Source: 66-474 sp040255405
GTDB taxonomy: Bacteria > Pseudomonadota > Gammaproteobacteria > Xanthomonadales > Rhodanobacteraceae
Direction of reading: 5' to 3'
Length of the DNA: 64,000 nucleotides
Assembly (NCBI GenBank): GCA_040255405.1
Contig: JBDZUX010000004.1
Coordinates: 62,001 to 126,000 of the forward strand
Shown here: positions 43,031 to 53,353 of the stretch, one piece after another
Layout: each line of letters starts with the position of its first letter
How positions within the stretch are numbered: position 1 is the stretch's first letter
Notes under the pieces: model-generated
What the model was told of the DNA's origin: nothing
What the model saw: the letters and a program-made list of their open reading frames with translations, nothing else
Databases searched by the model: none
Position numbers and translations under genes: made by a program

Positions 43031-43750
43031 ATGCTGGTCGCGCAAGGGTTGCAGAAGAGTTTCCGCACCCGCCAGGTGGTGCAGGATTTCGGTTTCGAAA
43101 TCCGCCAGGGCGAAGTGGTCGGGCTGCTGGGCCCCAACGGCGCGGGCAAGACGACCTGTTTCTACATGGTGGTGGGCCTGATCGAACCCGACGGCGGCCG
43201 GATCACGCTGGACGGCGAAGACATCACCGGCCTGCCGATGCACCAGCGCGCGCGCAAGGGCATCGGCTACCTGCCGCAGGAAGCCTCGGTGTTCCGCCGG
43301 CTCACCGTCGCGGACAACATCCTCGCGGTGCTGGAGCTGCGGGCCGATCTGCCGGCCGGCCAGCGCCGCGGCGAACTGGAAGCCCTGCTGGATGAATTGA
43401 AGATCGGCCACATCGCCGACCAGAAAGGCATCAGCCTGTCCGGCGGTGAGCGGCGCCGCGTGGAAATCGCCCGCGCGCTCGCGGCCAATCCGCGCTTCAT
43501 GCTGCTGGACGAACCGTTTGCCGGTGTCGATCCGATTTCGGTGGGCGAAATCCAGCGCATCGTGCGGCACCTGCGCGACCGCGGCATCGGGGTCCTGATC
43601 ACCGACCACAACGTGCGCGAGGCGCTGGGGATCTGCGAACACGCCTACATCCTCAACGAAGGCAAGGTGCTGGCGCGCGGCACGCCCGCCGAAATCCTGG
43701 CCCACAAGGAAGTGCGCGAGGTCTATCTCGGCCACGAATTCAAGATGTAG
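43031..43750 (+). CDS. lptB: LPS export ABC transporter ATP-binding protein LptB
   Basis: The 239-aa ATPase drives LPS extraction. Walker A is GPNGAGKTT, the Q-loop region is GYLPQEASVFRRLTV, the signature is LSGGERRRVEIARALA, Walker B is FMLLDEPFAGVDP, and the H-loop is ITDHNVREAL. The length is standard. It begins 3 nt after lptA. The operon lptC-lptA-lptB leads toward rpoN after a 375-bp gap. Confidence 0.97.
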   Translation: MLVAQGLQKSFRTRQVVQDFGFEIRQGEVVGLLGPNGAGKTTCFYMVVGLIEPDGGRITLDGEDITGLPMHQRARKGIGYLPQEASVFRRLTVADNILAVLELRADLPAGQRRGELEALLDELKIGHIADQKGISLSGGERRRVEIARALAANPRFMLLDEPFAGVDPISVGEIQRIVRHLRDRGIGVLITDHNVREALGICEHAYILNEGKVLARGTPAEILAHKEVREVYLGHEFKM

Positions 43751-44125
43751 TGCGCTCGCCCGTGATCGCGGTACCGCTGGGGCGTTGCCACCACGTGGTT
43801 GCATCCCGGCCAGGCAGATCCGGGCGGCATTCCTTGGCCCGGGTCACCAGCAACAGCCGCTTCGCCCGGGAATTTGACGTGCACCGCGATCGCGGGGCGC
43901 GCGGGGGCGGGCTTCAATCCGCCCATGCCCGGGTTTCAGCGCACCGCCGAGCGGTTTTCAGCCCACCCCGTTGCAGCATTTTCATGCCGCCGCCGTGGAG
44001 GCGACCTTCGAAACATTGACGCCCATCGCAACGCCGGGGACGGCCTTTAGCAAAAATCATGCCCACACACTATCCATGCCGGCTGCCGTGAGCTAGGATG
44101 CAGGCCACTGCCTCGCAAAGTCACC
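43751..44125. other. Gap between lptB and rpoN, no gene seen
   Basis: These 375 bp contain GC-rich inverted stretches (GGGCGGGCTTCAATCCGCCC near 43908, CGGGCGGC...CCCGGG near 43826) that could end the lpt transcript, and A/T-richer DNA after 44047 where an rpoN promoter would fall. I could not identify a convincing -35/-10 pair or small RNA. Confidence 0.5.
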
Positions 44126-45553
<1,428 letters not shown>

Positions 45554-45635
45554 CCGGTGCAACAGAAACTTCACGGCACTTCGGGCACGCTTGATACGGC
45601 GCGTGTTTCGGCGGTCATCCCTGACCGCAAAAGCA

Positions 45636-45661
45636 AAACCCGGCATCCCCGCCGGTTTTTT
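45636..45661 (+). terminator. Rho-independent terminator after rpoN
   Basis: AAACCCGGC and GCCGGTTTTTT pair around ATCCCC, ending in a run of six T. It lies 83 bp after the rpoN stop and before hpf, implying separate or partial readthrough expression of hpf. Confidence 0.75.
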
Positions 45662-45805
45662 CACGAAAGCACGTTCATGCAACTTTCCCGACCACCCACG
45701 ATCACAAGGAGACAGGCGGAAACATCCACAACCGGCGCCGCTGCCGGCGCCAGGCCCGGATGAAAACCGGGCTTCCATCACCCCCTGATGCTTGAGGAGC
45801 CAATC

Positions 45806-46126
45806 ATGCAAATTCAGGTCAGCGGTCACCAGATCGAAATCACCCCGGCCCTGCGCGATTACGTCGATTCCCGGCGCGAACGCCTCGCACGACGTTTCGA
45901 TCACCTGACTTCCTTGAACGTGGTGCTGGAAGTGGAAAAGAATCCGCAAGCCAACCGTGCCGAGGGCACGTTGTCCGCCGCCGGCGCGGTGCTGCACGCG
46001 AATGCCGTGGATGCCGACATGTACGCCGCGATCGACGCGCTGTTCGACAAGCTCGATGCACAGGTGCGCCGGCACAAGGACAAGCGGCGCACGCATGGGC
46101 GGGATGATATTCGGGACCTGGCTTGA
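45806..46126 (+). CDS. hpf: Ribosome hibernation promoting factor (short form)
   Basis: The 106-aa protein of the HPF/YfiA family binds the 30S decoding region in stationary phase. The sequence QIQVSGHQIEITPALRDYVD, LARRFDHLTSLNVVLEVEK and HANAVDADMYAAIDALFDKL matches; KDKRRTH forms the basic end. It lacks the C-terminal dimerisation domain of long HPF. TGAGGAGC at 45792-45799 supports ATG 45806. Confidence 0.94.
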   Translation: MQIQVSGHQIEITPALRDYVDSRRERLARRFDHLTSLNVVLEVEKNPQANRAEGTLSAAGAVLHANAVDADMYAAIDALFDKLDAQVRRHKDKRRTHGRDDIRDLA

Positions 46127-46441
46127 TTTGTGCGGTCATCCTTGAACGCGGCCCCGGTGAGCCTGGTCGCAGCCGTCGTGGTCGAGTGTTGACAGGCACC
46201 AGAACGGGCTTCCTGCCCTGACGTTTCACCATGTTTTTGCGATCGTCCCTGATCGCGGCTTCGATGGAATCCGCGATCTCGACAAGCTTGTTCGCCCGCG
46301 GGCACCAGAACGGGCTTCCTGCCCTGACTTTTCACCACAAGCCACTTCGTCCGGAATGTCGCGATTGCTCTTTCAAGAGCAGTCGCGCGACAACGCTGGC
46401 ACAATGATCCCCACCCGTCGCCATGGCGGGCGGGGAATGCA
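46127..46441. other. Gap between hpf and hprK, with repeat pair; no ptsN
   Basis: The 315 bp include a direct repeat of about 36 bp (46195-46231 and 46301-46337) and a GCGA-T-TGCTCTT...AAGAGCA-G-TCGC hairpin (46361-46386). In many rpoN loci ptsN (EIIA-Ntr) lies between hpf and the next regulator gene, but no frame here resembles it. Confidence 0.6.
46195..46337. repeat. Pair of direct repeats, 106 bp apart
   Basis: GGCACCAGAACGGGCTTCCT followed by GCCCTGAC and TTTCACCA occurs at 46195 and 46301, nearly identical over about 36 bp. The interval contains GATCGTCCCTGATCGCGG. The repeated piece has a small inner palindrome (AGGGCAGGAAGCCC on the other strand). Confidence 0.7.
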
Positions 46442-47386
46442 TTGAACCGACTCAGCGCACGCGAGCTCTTCGAAGACGTCAAGGAACGCATGGCCCTGCG
46501 CTGGGTCGCCGGCCGCGAGGGCGCGGAGCGTGCGCTGCAATCCGGTGGCTCCGGCCAGCGCCGGCCGTCGGAAATCGGCTATCTCAACATCATCTATCCC
46601 AACAAGCTGCAGATCGTGGGCAGCGAGGAACTGAATTACCTCGACGGCCTCGATTCGCGCCAGCGCTGGGAAACCGTGCAGAAGATCTTCGCGCAGCAGC
46701 CGGTCGCGCTGGTCGTCACCAAGGACCAGGCGGTGCCGGCGGATCTTCGCGATGCCGCAGAGGAAACCGGCACGCCGTTGTGGGTCAGCGCCCGCCGCGG
46801 CCACGACGTGCTGACCTTCCTGCAATACAAGCTGGCGCGCGCGCTGGCGCCCCAGATCACGCTGCACGGGGTGTTCATGGAAGTCCATTCCATTGGGGTG
46901 CTGATCACCGGCACGCCCGGCAGCGGCAAGAGCGAGTTGGCGCTGGAACTGATCACGCGCGGCCACCGACTGGTCGCCGACGACGCGCCCGAATTCACCC
47001 TGATCGCACCGGACGTGATCGACGGCGCCTGCCCCGACATCCTGCGCGACCTCCTGGAAGTGCGCGGCCTCGGCGTCCTGAACGTGCGCGAGATGTTCGG
47101 GCACACCGCGGTCAAGCGCTCGAAATACCTGCGCCTGATCGTGCACCTGCGCCCGGCCGGCAACGAGCCGGAAGACGCGATGGTGCGCCTGACCGGCGAT
47201 GTCGGCGTGCACGAGGTGCTGGACGTGAAGGTGCCGCAAATCACGATCCCTGTCGCGCCCGGCCGCAACCTCGCGGTGCTGGTCGAAGCCGCCGTGCGCA
47301 GCCACATGCTGAAGTCGCAAGGCATCGACCAGGCCCGCATTTTCATGGACCGCCAGGCCGCGCGCCTGCAACGCCAACCCGGTTGA
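46442..47386 (+). CDS. hprK: HPr kinase/phosphorylase
   Basis: The 314-aa bifunctional enzyme phosphorylates or dephosphorylates Ser46 of HPr. An N-terminal regulatory domain (1-130) precedes the catalytic core: HGVFMEVHSIGVLITG, Walker A GTPGSGKS (157-164), RLVADDAPEF with catalytic Asp, and the HprK signature LLEVRGLGVLNVREMFG. The start is TTG 46442; an ATG at 46437 stops at once. Its substrate, HPr with Ser46 conserved, is encoded 1.6 kb downstream. Confidence 0.95.
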   Translation: MNRLSARELFEDVKERMALRWVAGREGAERALQSGGSGQRRPSEIGYLNIIYPNKLQIVGSEELNYLDGLDSRQRWETVQKIFAQQPVALVVTKDQAVPADLRDAAEETGTPLWVSARRGHDVLTFLQYKLARALAPQITLHGVFMEVHSIGVLITGTPGSGKSELALELITRGHRLVADDAPEFTLIAPDVIDGACPDILRDLLEVRGLGVLNVREMFGHTAVKRSKYLRLIVHLRPAGNEPEDAMVRLTGDVGVHEVLDVKVPQITIPVAPGRNLAVLVEAAVRSHMLKSQGIDQARIFMDRQAARLQRQPG

Positions 47387-47391
47387 CGACG

Positions 47392-48291
47392 ATGCCGAAC
47401 ACACCCGACAACACGCCCGACAACCTGCCCGACGCCCCCATCCGCATGGTGGTGCTCACCGGTCTTTCCGGCGCCGGCAAGACCGTCGCGCTGCGCGCCT
47501 TCGAGGATCTTGGCTTTTATTGCGTGGACAATCTGCCGACCGGCCTGCTGCCTTCGCTGTACCGCGCGCTCACCGACGGCGGCCGCGGCACGCTTCCTGG
47601 CATCGCGGTCGGCGTGGACGTGCGCAACCAGGGCGACCTCGATCGAATGCCCGAGGCCCTGTCCAAGCTGGCGACCGCAGGCGCCGACGTCGAACTGGTG
47701 TTTCTCGACTCCAGCGACGCGGTGCTGCTGAGGCGCTACGCATTCACCCGCCGCCGCCATCCGCTATCGGACGACGGTCTTTCGCTGATCGACGCGCTGG
47801 CCGAGGAACGCCGCCGCCTGCGACCTTTGCGGGCCATCGCGAACCGTTCCATCGACACCAGCGATACCAATGTCCATCAATTGCGTCGCCTGATCACCAC
47901 CGAATACAGCGCGGTGTCACCCGGCCTCACGCTGTTGTTCGAGTCGTTTGCCTACAAACGCGGCATTCCGCCCGATTCGGACTTCGTGTTCGACGCCCGC
48001 TGCCTGCCGAACCCGCATTGGGACGCGCGTTTGCGTCCGTTTTCGGGGCAGGACGCGCCCGTCCGCGAGTATCTGGACGGCCAGCAATCGGTGGTAGAAT
48101 ATCTGGCTGACATTCGAGGTTTCCTGGACGCGTGGCTGCCACGCTTCGAGAGTGAGGACAAGGGCTACCTGACCGTTTCCATCGGCTGTACCGGTGGCCG
48201 GCACCGCTCGGTGTACTTGGCTGAGCGCCTTGCCGAGCACTACCGGGCCAGCCGCGACCAGGTGCTCACGTTCCACCGCGAGCTTGAGTAA
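47392..48291 (+). CDS. rapZ: RNase adapter protein RapZ (YvcJ/YhbJ family)
   Basis: The 299-aa P-loop protein in enterobacteria guides glmZ small RNA to RNase E. Walker A is GLSGAGKT (24-31), followed by ALRAFEDLGFYCVDNLP, FLDSSDAVLLRRYAFTRRRH, FESFAYKRGIP and the C-terminal SIGCTGGRHRSVYLAERL. The start is ATG 47392, 5 bp after hprK; the first 17 residues are a disordered repeat (NTPDNTPDN). The target RNA in this organism is unknown. Confidence 0.94.
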   Translation: MPNTPDNTPDNLPDAPIRMVVLTGLSGAGKTVALRAFEDLGFYCVDNLPTGLLPSLYRALTDGGRGTLPGIAVGVDVRNQGDLDRMPEALSKLATAGADVELVFLDSSDAVLLRRYAFTRRRHPLSDDGLSLIDALAEERRRLRPLRAIANRSIDTSDTNVHQLRRLITTEYSAVSPGLTLLFESFAYKRGIPPDSDFVFDARCLPNPHWDARLRPFSGQDAPVREYLDGQQSVVEYLADIRGFLDAWLPRFESEDKGYLTVSIGCTGGRHRSVYLAERLAEHYRASRDQVLTFHRELE

Positions 48292-48353
48292 CCACCTGCC
48301 ACCGATTGGACCGAATCTTGCAACGTCTGACCGGTGACCCTCCTTTTCCGCCC

Positions 48354-48785
48354 ATGACCACGGCTTCCGCCCTCCGCCACGACGCCCCGGCTCCCGCCGC
48401 GGGCATCCTGCTGCTGACCCACGAGGAGATCGGCCCCGCGCTGATCGCCGCCGCCCGGCACGTGATGCCGCGCCTGCCGTGCCAGCTCGACTCGATGGAG
48501 GTGAGCGCCACCGACGATCCCGGCACGATATTGCCGGCCGCCGCGCGCGCCGCACGCGCGCTGGACCACGGCGGTGGCGTGCTGGTGCTGTCGGACCTGT
48601 ACGGCTCCACGCCCTGCAACATCGCCAACAAGCTGGCGAGCCTCGGTGTCCACGCGCGCTGCGTATCCGGCCTCAACCTGCCGATGCTGCTGCGGGTACT
48701 CAACTATCCCGACAAGCCGCTGGACGAACTGGCCGAAGTCGCCGCCTGCGGCGGTCGCGGCGGCATCTGCATCGACAAGGTGTGA
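48354..48785 (+). CDS. PTS EIIA component, mannose/fructose-type (ManX-like)
   Basis: This 143-aa EIIA-Man-fold protein would accept phosphate from HPr. The active His lies in LLLTHEEIGPALIAAARHV, and LVLSDLYGSTPCNIANKLA is the conserved second motif. No EIIB, EIIC or EIID gene is near, so it probably works as a regulator rather than in sugar uptake. The start is ATG 48354; a TTG at 48306 would add 16 unsupported residues. It lies 62 bp after rapZ. Confidence 0.88.
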   Translation: MTTASALRHDAPAPAAGILLLTHEEIGPALIAAARHVMPRLPCQLDSMEVSATDDPGTILPAAARAARALDHGGGVLVLSDLYGSTPCNIANKLASLGVHARCVSGLNLPMLLRVLNYPDKPLDELAEVAACGGRGGICIDKV

Positions 48786-48965
48786 AAGCCGGGAATCGGG
48801 GTTGGTCGATCACCCGCTTGGTCATTCCGGGGCAGGCTGCGGCTTCACCACAGTCGGATGGAATGACGACAGGATGCCCGCTGCCCGGTTCCGGGTCCCG
48901 ATTTCCGATTCTCCATTCCCGGCTTTTTGGTAACGTAGCGGGATGCCTCTGTCCCGGGACGTCCG
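48786..48965. repeat. Gap between EIIA and HPr genes with TCATTCCGG/GGAATGA repeat
   Basis: Between EIIA and ptsH, GGTCATTCCGGGGCAG (about 48822) and GGAATGACGACA (about 48859) face each other. TTCCGGGTCCCGATTTCCGA follows. The gap interrupts the PTS unit, so ptsH may have its own promoter. Confidence 0.5.
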
Positions 48966-49235
48966 ATGCTCGAAAGGGAAATCGTGGTCAGCAACAAACT
49001 CGGCCTGCACGCGCGCGCATCCGCGAAGCTCGTGCAACTGGTGCAAGGTTTCGAGTCCACGATCTGGCTGGTCGGTGAGGGGCGCGAAGTCAACGCGAAA
49101 AGCATCATGGGCGTGATGATGCTGGCCGCCGGCATCGGCACGCCGTTGACGCTGCGCGCGGAAGGCCCCGACGAAGCCCAGGCGCTCGACGCCGTCGCCG
49201 CCCTGTTCGACCGCAAGTTCGACGAGGGCGCATGA
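48966..49235 (+). CDS. ptsH: Phosphocarrier protein HPr
   Basis: The 89-aa phosphocarrier has His15 in NKLGLHARASAKLV and Ser46 in VNAKSIMGVMMLAA, so both the EI-dependent and the HprK-dependent sites are present. It relays phosphate from EI to the EIIA protein. It overlaps ptsI by 4 nt (ATGA). Confidence 0.96.
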   Translation: MLEREIVVSNKLGLHARASAKLVQLVQGFESTIWLVGEGREVNAKSIMGVMMLAAGIGTPLTLRAEGPDEAQALDAVAALFDRKFDEGA

Positions 49236-50968
49236 GGCGCGTCTTTCCTGGCAATCCCGCGTCACCCGGCATGGTGCTGGGCCGCGTGCGCCTGGAACGG
49301 CCGGCGCGTTTCAGCATCGACACCACGCCGCTGCCGGACGCGGAGGTCGAAGCCGAGGTCGCGCGCCTTGAGCGCGCCTTCGCGGTCGCGCGCGAGGACC
49401 TGGCCACGCTGCGTCGCAAGCTGCACGGCACGCTGGCGCGCGAGGTGGGCGAATTCATCGATGCACATGCCCTGCTGCTGGACGATCCGGAACTGGTCGA
49501 GGGCCTGCGCGCGATGATCCGCAAGGGTCGTTTCCGCGCCACGGCGGCACTCAAGGCACAGCGGGACCGTCTGGTCGCGGTGTTCGACGCGATGGACGAT
49601 CCGTACCTGCGCAGCCGCGGCGAGGACGTCGGCCACGTGATCGCGCGCGTGCAGAGCGCGTTGGCGCGCCAGGCCAGCAGCGAAGAGAAGAAGCTCGCGA
49701 CGCGCGTCGGCGAAATCCTCGTCACCGAAAGCGTTGCGCCCGGCGAGCTCGCGCACATGGCCAGCCACGGCATCCTAGCGGTGGTCGCGGGTTCCGGCAG
49801 CCCGTACTCGCACAGCGCGATCCTCGCCCGCAGCCTGCACCTGCCGATGCTGGTGAATACCGACGGCGTGCTGGAAGACTTGCGCGACGGGGATCTCGCG
49901 CTGGTCGATGGCGTGCGCGGCGAACTGGTGGTGCACCCGACCGCGCAGGACCTCGCGCAGTTCCGCAACTGGCAGCGCGAGGCGCTGCGGGAAGGCCGGC
50001 GCCTGGCGCAACTGGCCGGTACGGAAACGCGCACCCGCGATGGCCACAAACTGCAGATCTTCGCGAACGCGGAACGCCCCGAAGACATCGAACGCGCGCG
50101 CAACCTGGGCGTCGCCGGCATCGGCCTGTACCGCACGGAATTCCTGTTCCTCGCCCAAAGCGGGCTGCCGGGCGAAGACGAGCAATTCGTCGCGTACCGG
50201 GACCTGGTGCTCGGCGCCGGCGGCCTGCCCGTCACCATCCGCACGCTCGATCTCGGCGCCGACAAGGCCATCGGCGCAGGCCTGATGATGGCACCGGAGC
50301 CCAATCCCGCGCTGGGCGTGCGCGGCGTGCGCCTGTCGTTGCGGCAGCCCGATATATTCGTCACGCAACTGCGCGCGGTCCTGCGCGCAAGCTGCTACGG
50401 GCCCGTGCGCATCCTGGTCCCGATGATCGCCAACGCATCGGACATCGTCGAGGTGCGGCGCCTGCTGGAGGAATGCGCACGCGACCTGCGCACCGCCGGC
50501 CACGAAATCCCCGACCAGTTCGAACTCGGCGCAATGGTGGAAGTGCCGGCTGCCGCGCTCAATGTCCGCGCGCTGCTGGAAGTCACCGATTTCCTCGCGA
50601 TCGGCAGCAACGATCTCACGCAGTACGTGCTGGCCGCCGACCGCAACAACGACCAGCTCGGCAAGCTGTACGAACCCGCGCATCCGGCGGTATTGCGCCT
50701 GATCGCACACGTGATCGCGCGCGCCCGGACGGCCGGCAAGCCCGTGTCCCTGTGCGGTGAAATCGCAGGGGATCCCGCGTTCGCCCCGGTGCTGGTCGCG
50801 CTGGGGCTGGAAGAATTCAGCATGTTGCCCGATCGCATCCTCGCGGTACGCGACGCGCTGGCGCACTGCGACCGCAAGGCGTTGCGTGCGCTGGCGCCAC
50901 GCCTGCTGCGCGCGCGGGACAGCGATGAAGTCGCGACGCTCATCGCCGGCGTGCGAGGCGCCTCCTGA
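49232..50968 (+). CDS. ptsI: PTS enzyme I (phosphoenolpyruvate-protein phosphotransferase)
   Basis: The 578-aa enzyme takes phosphate from PEP and passes it to HPr. FPGNPASPGMVLGRV opens, the HPr-binding helical domain contains FIDAHALLLDDPEL, and the phospho-His is His194 in the unusual setting SGSPYSHSAILARSL (most EIs have GGRTSHTAI). PEP-domain motifs are GLYRTEFLFL, DLGADKAIG, GVRGVRLSL, SNDLTQYVLAADRNN and the catalytic Cys508 in LCGEIAGDP. It is the last gene of the PTS unit. Confidence 0.95.
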   Translation: MRRVFPGNPASPGMVLGRVRLERPARFSIDTTPLPDAEVEAEVARLERAFAVAREDLATLRRKLHGTLAREVGEFIDAHALLLDDPELVEGLRAMIRKGRFRATAALKAQRDRLVAVFDAMDDPYLRSRGEDVGHVIARVQSALARQASSEEKKLATRVGEILVTESVAPGELAHMASHGILAVVAGSGSPYSHSAILARSLHLPMLVNTDGVLEDLRDGDLALVDGVRGELVVHPTAQDLAQFRNWQREALREGRRLAQLAGTETRTRDGHKLQIFANAERPEDIERARNLGVAGIGLYRTEFLFLAQSGLPGEDEQFVAYRDLVLGAGGLPVTIRTLDLGADKAIGAGLMMAPEPNPALGVRGVRLSLRQPDIFVTQLRAVLRASCYGPVRILVPMIANASDIVEVRRLLEECARDLRTAGHEIPDQFELGAMVEVPAAALNVRALLEVTDFLAIGSNDLTQYVLAADRNNDQLGKLYEPAHPAVLRLIAHVIARARTAGKPVSLCGEIAGDPAFAPVLVALGLEEFSMLPDRILAVRDALAHCDRKALRALAPRLLRARDSDEVATLIAGVRGAS

Positions 50969-51041
50969 AATCCCCGCGCGGGCGGCCGGATTCAGCAAGT
51001 GCCTTTATCATCGGGGCACATTGCCATCAGGGAGACACGCC

Positions 51042-52484
51042 ATGTCACGCCGACTGCTTTGCGCCACAATGGCTGCGCTGCTGACGACACCGGCCGCATT
51101 CGCTGCCGACCACGCAAGCTTGACCATCTATCACGCCGACAACGACGCGCTGTTTTCCGGCAGCGCGCAAGGTACGCTGGATGCGGGCCATGCACTGGTG
51201 CACGAGCAGCGCTCGCTGGGCCTGCAGTCCGGGAACCACCAGGTCCGCATCGGCGGTTTGCCGGCGACACTCGATCCCGAGGCCGTCGCGGTGGTGCTGG
51301 GTTCGAACGCGAGCGTGCTGGGCCAACGCGTGATCCTGGCCAACGCCAGCACCCATGGTGCGCTCGACGGTGCAATCGGCAGCCAGGTCGAAGTGCAATC
51401 GGGTGGCGGCGGCATTTCGGGCGAGCTGCTGGGGGCGTCCGACAGCGGCGTGCTGGTTCGCACCGGCGACGGCAAGGTGCATCTAGTGCACGACTACGCC
51501 TCGTTGACGTTGCCAGCCGATGCGGTTTCCGGCGGCAGCACGCTGTGGCTGGACGTCGACGCGAAATCCGGCGGCAACCGCGATGCGCGCCTCACCTATG
51601 CCACCTCCGGCCTTGGCTGGCGCGCCGCCTACAATGCGATGCTGGCAGACGGCGGCTCGTGCCGGATGCAGTTCAAGCCGGAAGCCAGCATCGCCAACCG
51701 CAGCGGCCGCGATTACGACAGCGCCAGGATCAAGCTCGTCGCCGGGCAACCCAACCTCGGCAATCGCCCCATGACTTTCCAGAGCATGGCCATGAAGGGC
51801 CCCGCGCCGATGGCCGCCGCGCGGCCCATGCCGGAGCAGGCATCGCTCGGCGACTACCGCAGCTTCACGCTTCCGGGTGCGGTCAGCCTGCCGAGTGGCA
51901 CGGTGACGTTGGCGCCGCTCTACCCGGTGCAAGCGCTCGATTGCCAACGCGAATACGTCGTCGAGGATGGGGGTGCCTACTTTCCCCCGAAGCCGAACAC
52001 CAACGATTACGGCGCGCAGGATTACCAGGACCGCGGGATCACCAGCACGCTCGCCTTCAACGCGCCCGATGCCCTGCCCGCCGGCACGTTGCGCGCGTGG
52101 ATGCATGATCGCGATGGCGCCCCGGCGTTGCTGGGCGAAGGCAGTGTTGCCGACACGCCGAAGGGCCAGCGCGTTTCCGTGGAACTCGGCCAGAGTTTCG
52201 ACCTGCGCGCCAGCCGCGAACGCACTGCGTTCCATGTCGACGCGAACGCACGCACGATGACCGAATCGTACAAGATTGCGCTGGCGAACGGCGGCGACAC
52301 GGCGCGCACGGTCACGGTGCGCGAACACCCCAACCGCTGGCGAGAATGGAGCGTGGCCGAATCCAGCATCAAGCCTTCGAAGCGAACCCCGCAATTACTC
52401 GAATTCGACGTGCCGGTGCCGGCCCATGGCGACGCCACCCTCGCCTACACCGTGAAATACGCCTGGAACGCACAGGATTTGTGA
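51042..52484 (+). CDS. DUF4139 domain-containing exported protein
   Basis: The 480-aa protein has signal peptide MSRRLLCATMAALLTTPAAF. It carries the DUF4139 layout, an N-terminal beta region (VRIGGLPATLDPEAVAVVLG), then LTYATSGLGWRAAYNAML and the C-terminal SRERTAFHVDANARTMTESY and VREHPNRWREWSVAESS. The family has no established function and is predicted to be periplasmic beta-sandwich. AGGGA upstream supports ATG 51042. Neighbours give no clue. Confidence 0.85.
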   Translation: MSRRLLCATMAALLTTPAAFAADHASLTIYHADNDALFSGSAQGTLDAGHALVHEQRSLGLQSGNHQVRIGGLPATLDPEAVAVVLGSNASVLGQRVILANASTHGALDGAIGSQVEVQSGGGGISGELLGASDSGVLVRTGDGKVHLVHDYASLTLPADAVSGGSTLWLDVDAKSGGNRDARLTYATSGLGWRAAYNAMLADGGSCRMQFKPEASIANRSGRDYDSARIKLVAGQPNLGNRPMTFQSMAMKGPAPMAAARPMPEQASLGDYRSFTLPGAVSLPSGTVTLAPLYPVQALDCQREYVVEDGGAYFPPKPNTNDYGAQDYQDRGITSTLAFNAPDALPAGTLRAWMHDRDGAPALLGEGSVADTPKGQRVSVELGQSFDLRASRERTAFHVDANARTMTESYKIALANGGDTARTVTVREHPNRWREWSVAESSIKPSKRTPQLLEFDVPVPAHGDATLAYTVKYAWNAQDL

Positions 52485-52564
52485 GAATCCGGAACCCGGT
52501 TCCCGGGCCTCGGAACCCGGGACCCGGACTAGCCTAAACCACCCGGCCAAACTACGGATCATCC

Positions 52565-53347
52565 ATGCTCGACCGCATCGAACACGAACACGACATCCTG
52601 GAACTACGCCTTGCACGGCCACCGGTCAATGCGCTGGACCCCGGCCTCGTCGCGGCGTTGCAACGCGCGATCGTGCAGGCGCCCGAAGACGGCGCGGCGG
52701 CGCTGGTGCTTTCGGGCTCGCCGGGCCTGTTCTCGGCCGGCCTCGACATTCCCGTGCTCCTGCAACTCGACCGCGACGCGATGCGCACGTTCTGGAACGG
52801 CTTCTTCGCGGTGTGCGGGGCGCTGGCACGCTCACCGATTCCCATTGCTGCCGCGGTCACCGGCCACAGCCCGGCCGGCGGTGCGGTGCTCGCGCTGTTC
52901 AGCGACTACCGGGTGATGGCGCGCGGCGAATACCGGATCGGCCTCAACGAAGTGCAGGTCGGCTTGACGGTGCCCGACTGCATCCAGGCCGCCTTGCGCC
53001 GGTTGGTCGGCCCGTATCGCGCCGAGCGCCTGCTGGTCGCCGGCGCGATGCTGGATGGCGACGAGGCACTCGCGGCCGGCATGGTCGACGAATTGACCGA
53101 CGTCGATCACGTCGTGACGCGCACGTTGGCGTGGCTGGAATCGCTGCTGCAGTTGCCACGCCGGGCGCTGCTCGGCACACGCGCGTTGGCGCGCGCGGAG
53201 CTCGCGCGATTGTTCGACGATCCCGCGTCGCTGCCCGTCGAGGCATTCCTCGACGGGTGGTTCGCGCCCGAAGCACAGGCGACGCTGCACGCGCTGGTCG
53301 AACAGCTGCGCAGCAAGAAATCCGGTGTACCGCAGGGTGCCGGCTGA
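52565..53347 (+). CDS. Enoyl-CoA hydratase/isomerase family protein
   Basis: The 260-aa crotonase-fold protein has the opening ILELRLARPPVNALDPGLVA, the oxyanion-hole text SGSPGLFSAGLDIPVLLQLD, and the second part AVTGHSPAGGAVLALFSDYRVMA followed by FGLNEVQVGL-like GLNEVQVGLTVPDC. The catalytic Glu pair of true hydratases is not evident, so isomerase or another activity is possible. It stands alone between DUF4139 and the dioxygenase. Confidence 0.85.
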   Translation: MLDRIEHEHDILELRLARPPVNALDPGLVAALQRAIVQAPEDGAAALVLSGSPGLFSAGLDIPVLLQLDRDAMRTFWNGFFAVCGALARSPIPIAAAVTGHSPAGGAVLALFSDYRVMARGEYRIGLNEVQVGLTVPDCIQAALRRLVGPYRAERLLVAGAMLDGDEALAAGMVDELTDVDHVVTRTLAWLESLLQLPRRALLGTRALARAELARLFDDPASLPVEAFLDGWFAPEAQATLHALVEQLRSKKSGVPQGAG

Positions 53348-53353
53348 CGCGGG

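Noticed and set aside
46195..46337. The direct repeats considered as a CRISPR array
   Set aside because: There are only two copies, 106 bp apart, with no cas genes and no further units.
45901..46491. A minus-strand frame repeating GRKPVLVPA across the hpf-hprK gap
   Set aside because: The protein repeat arises from the two direct DNA repeats; part of it is antisense to hpf, and no start signal or homology was seen.
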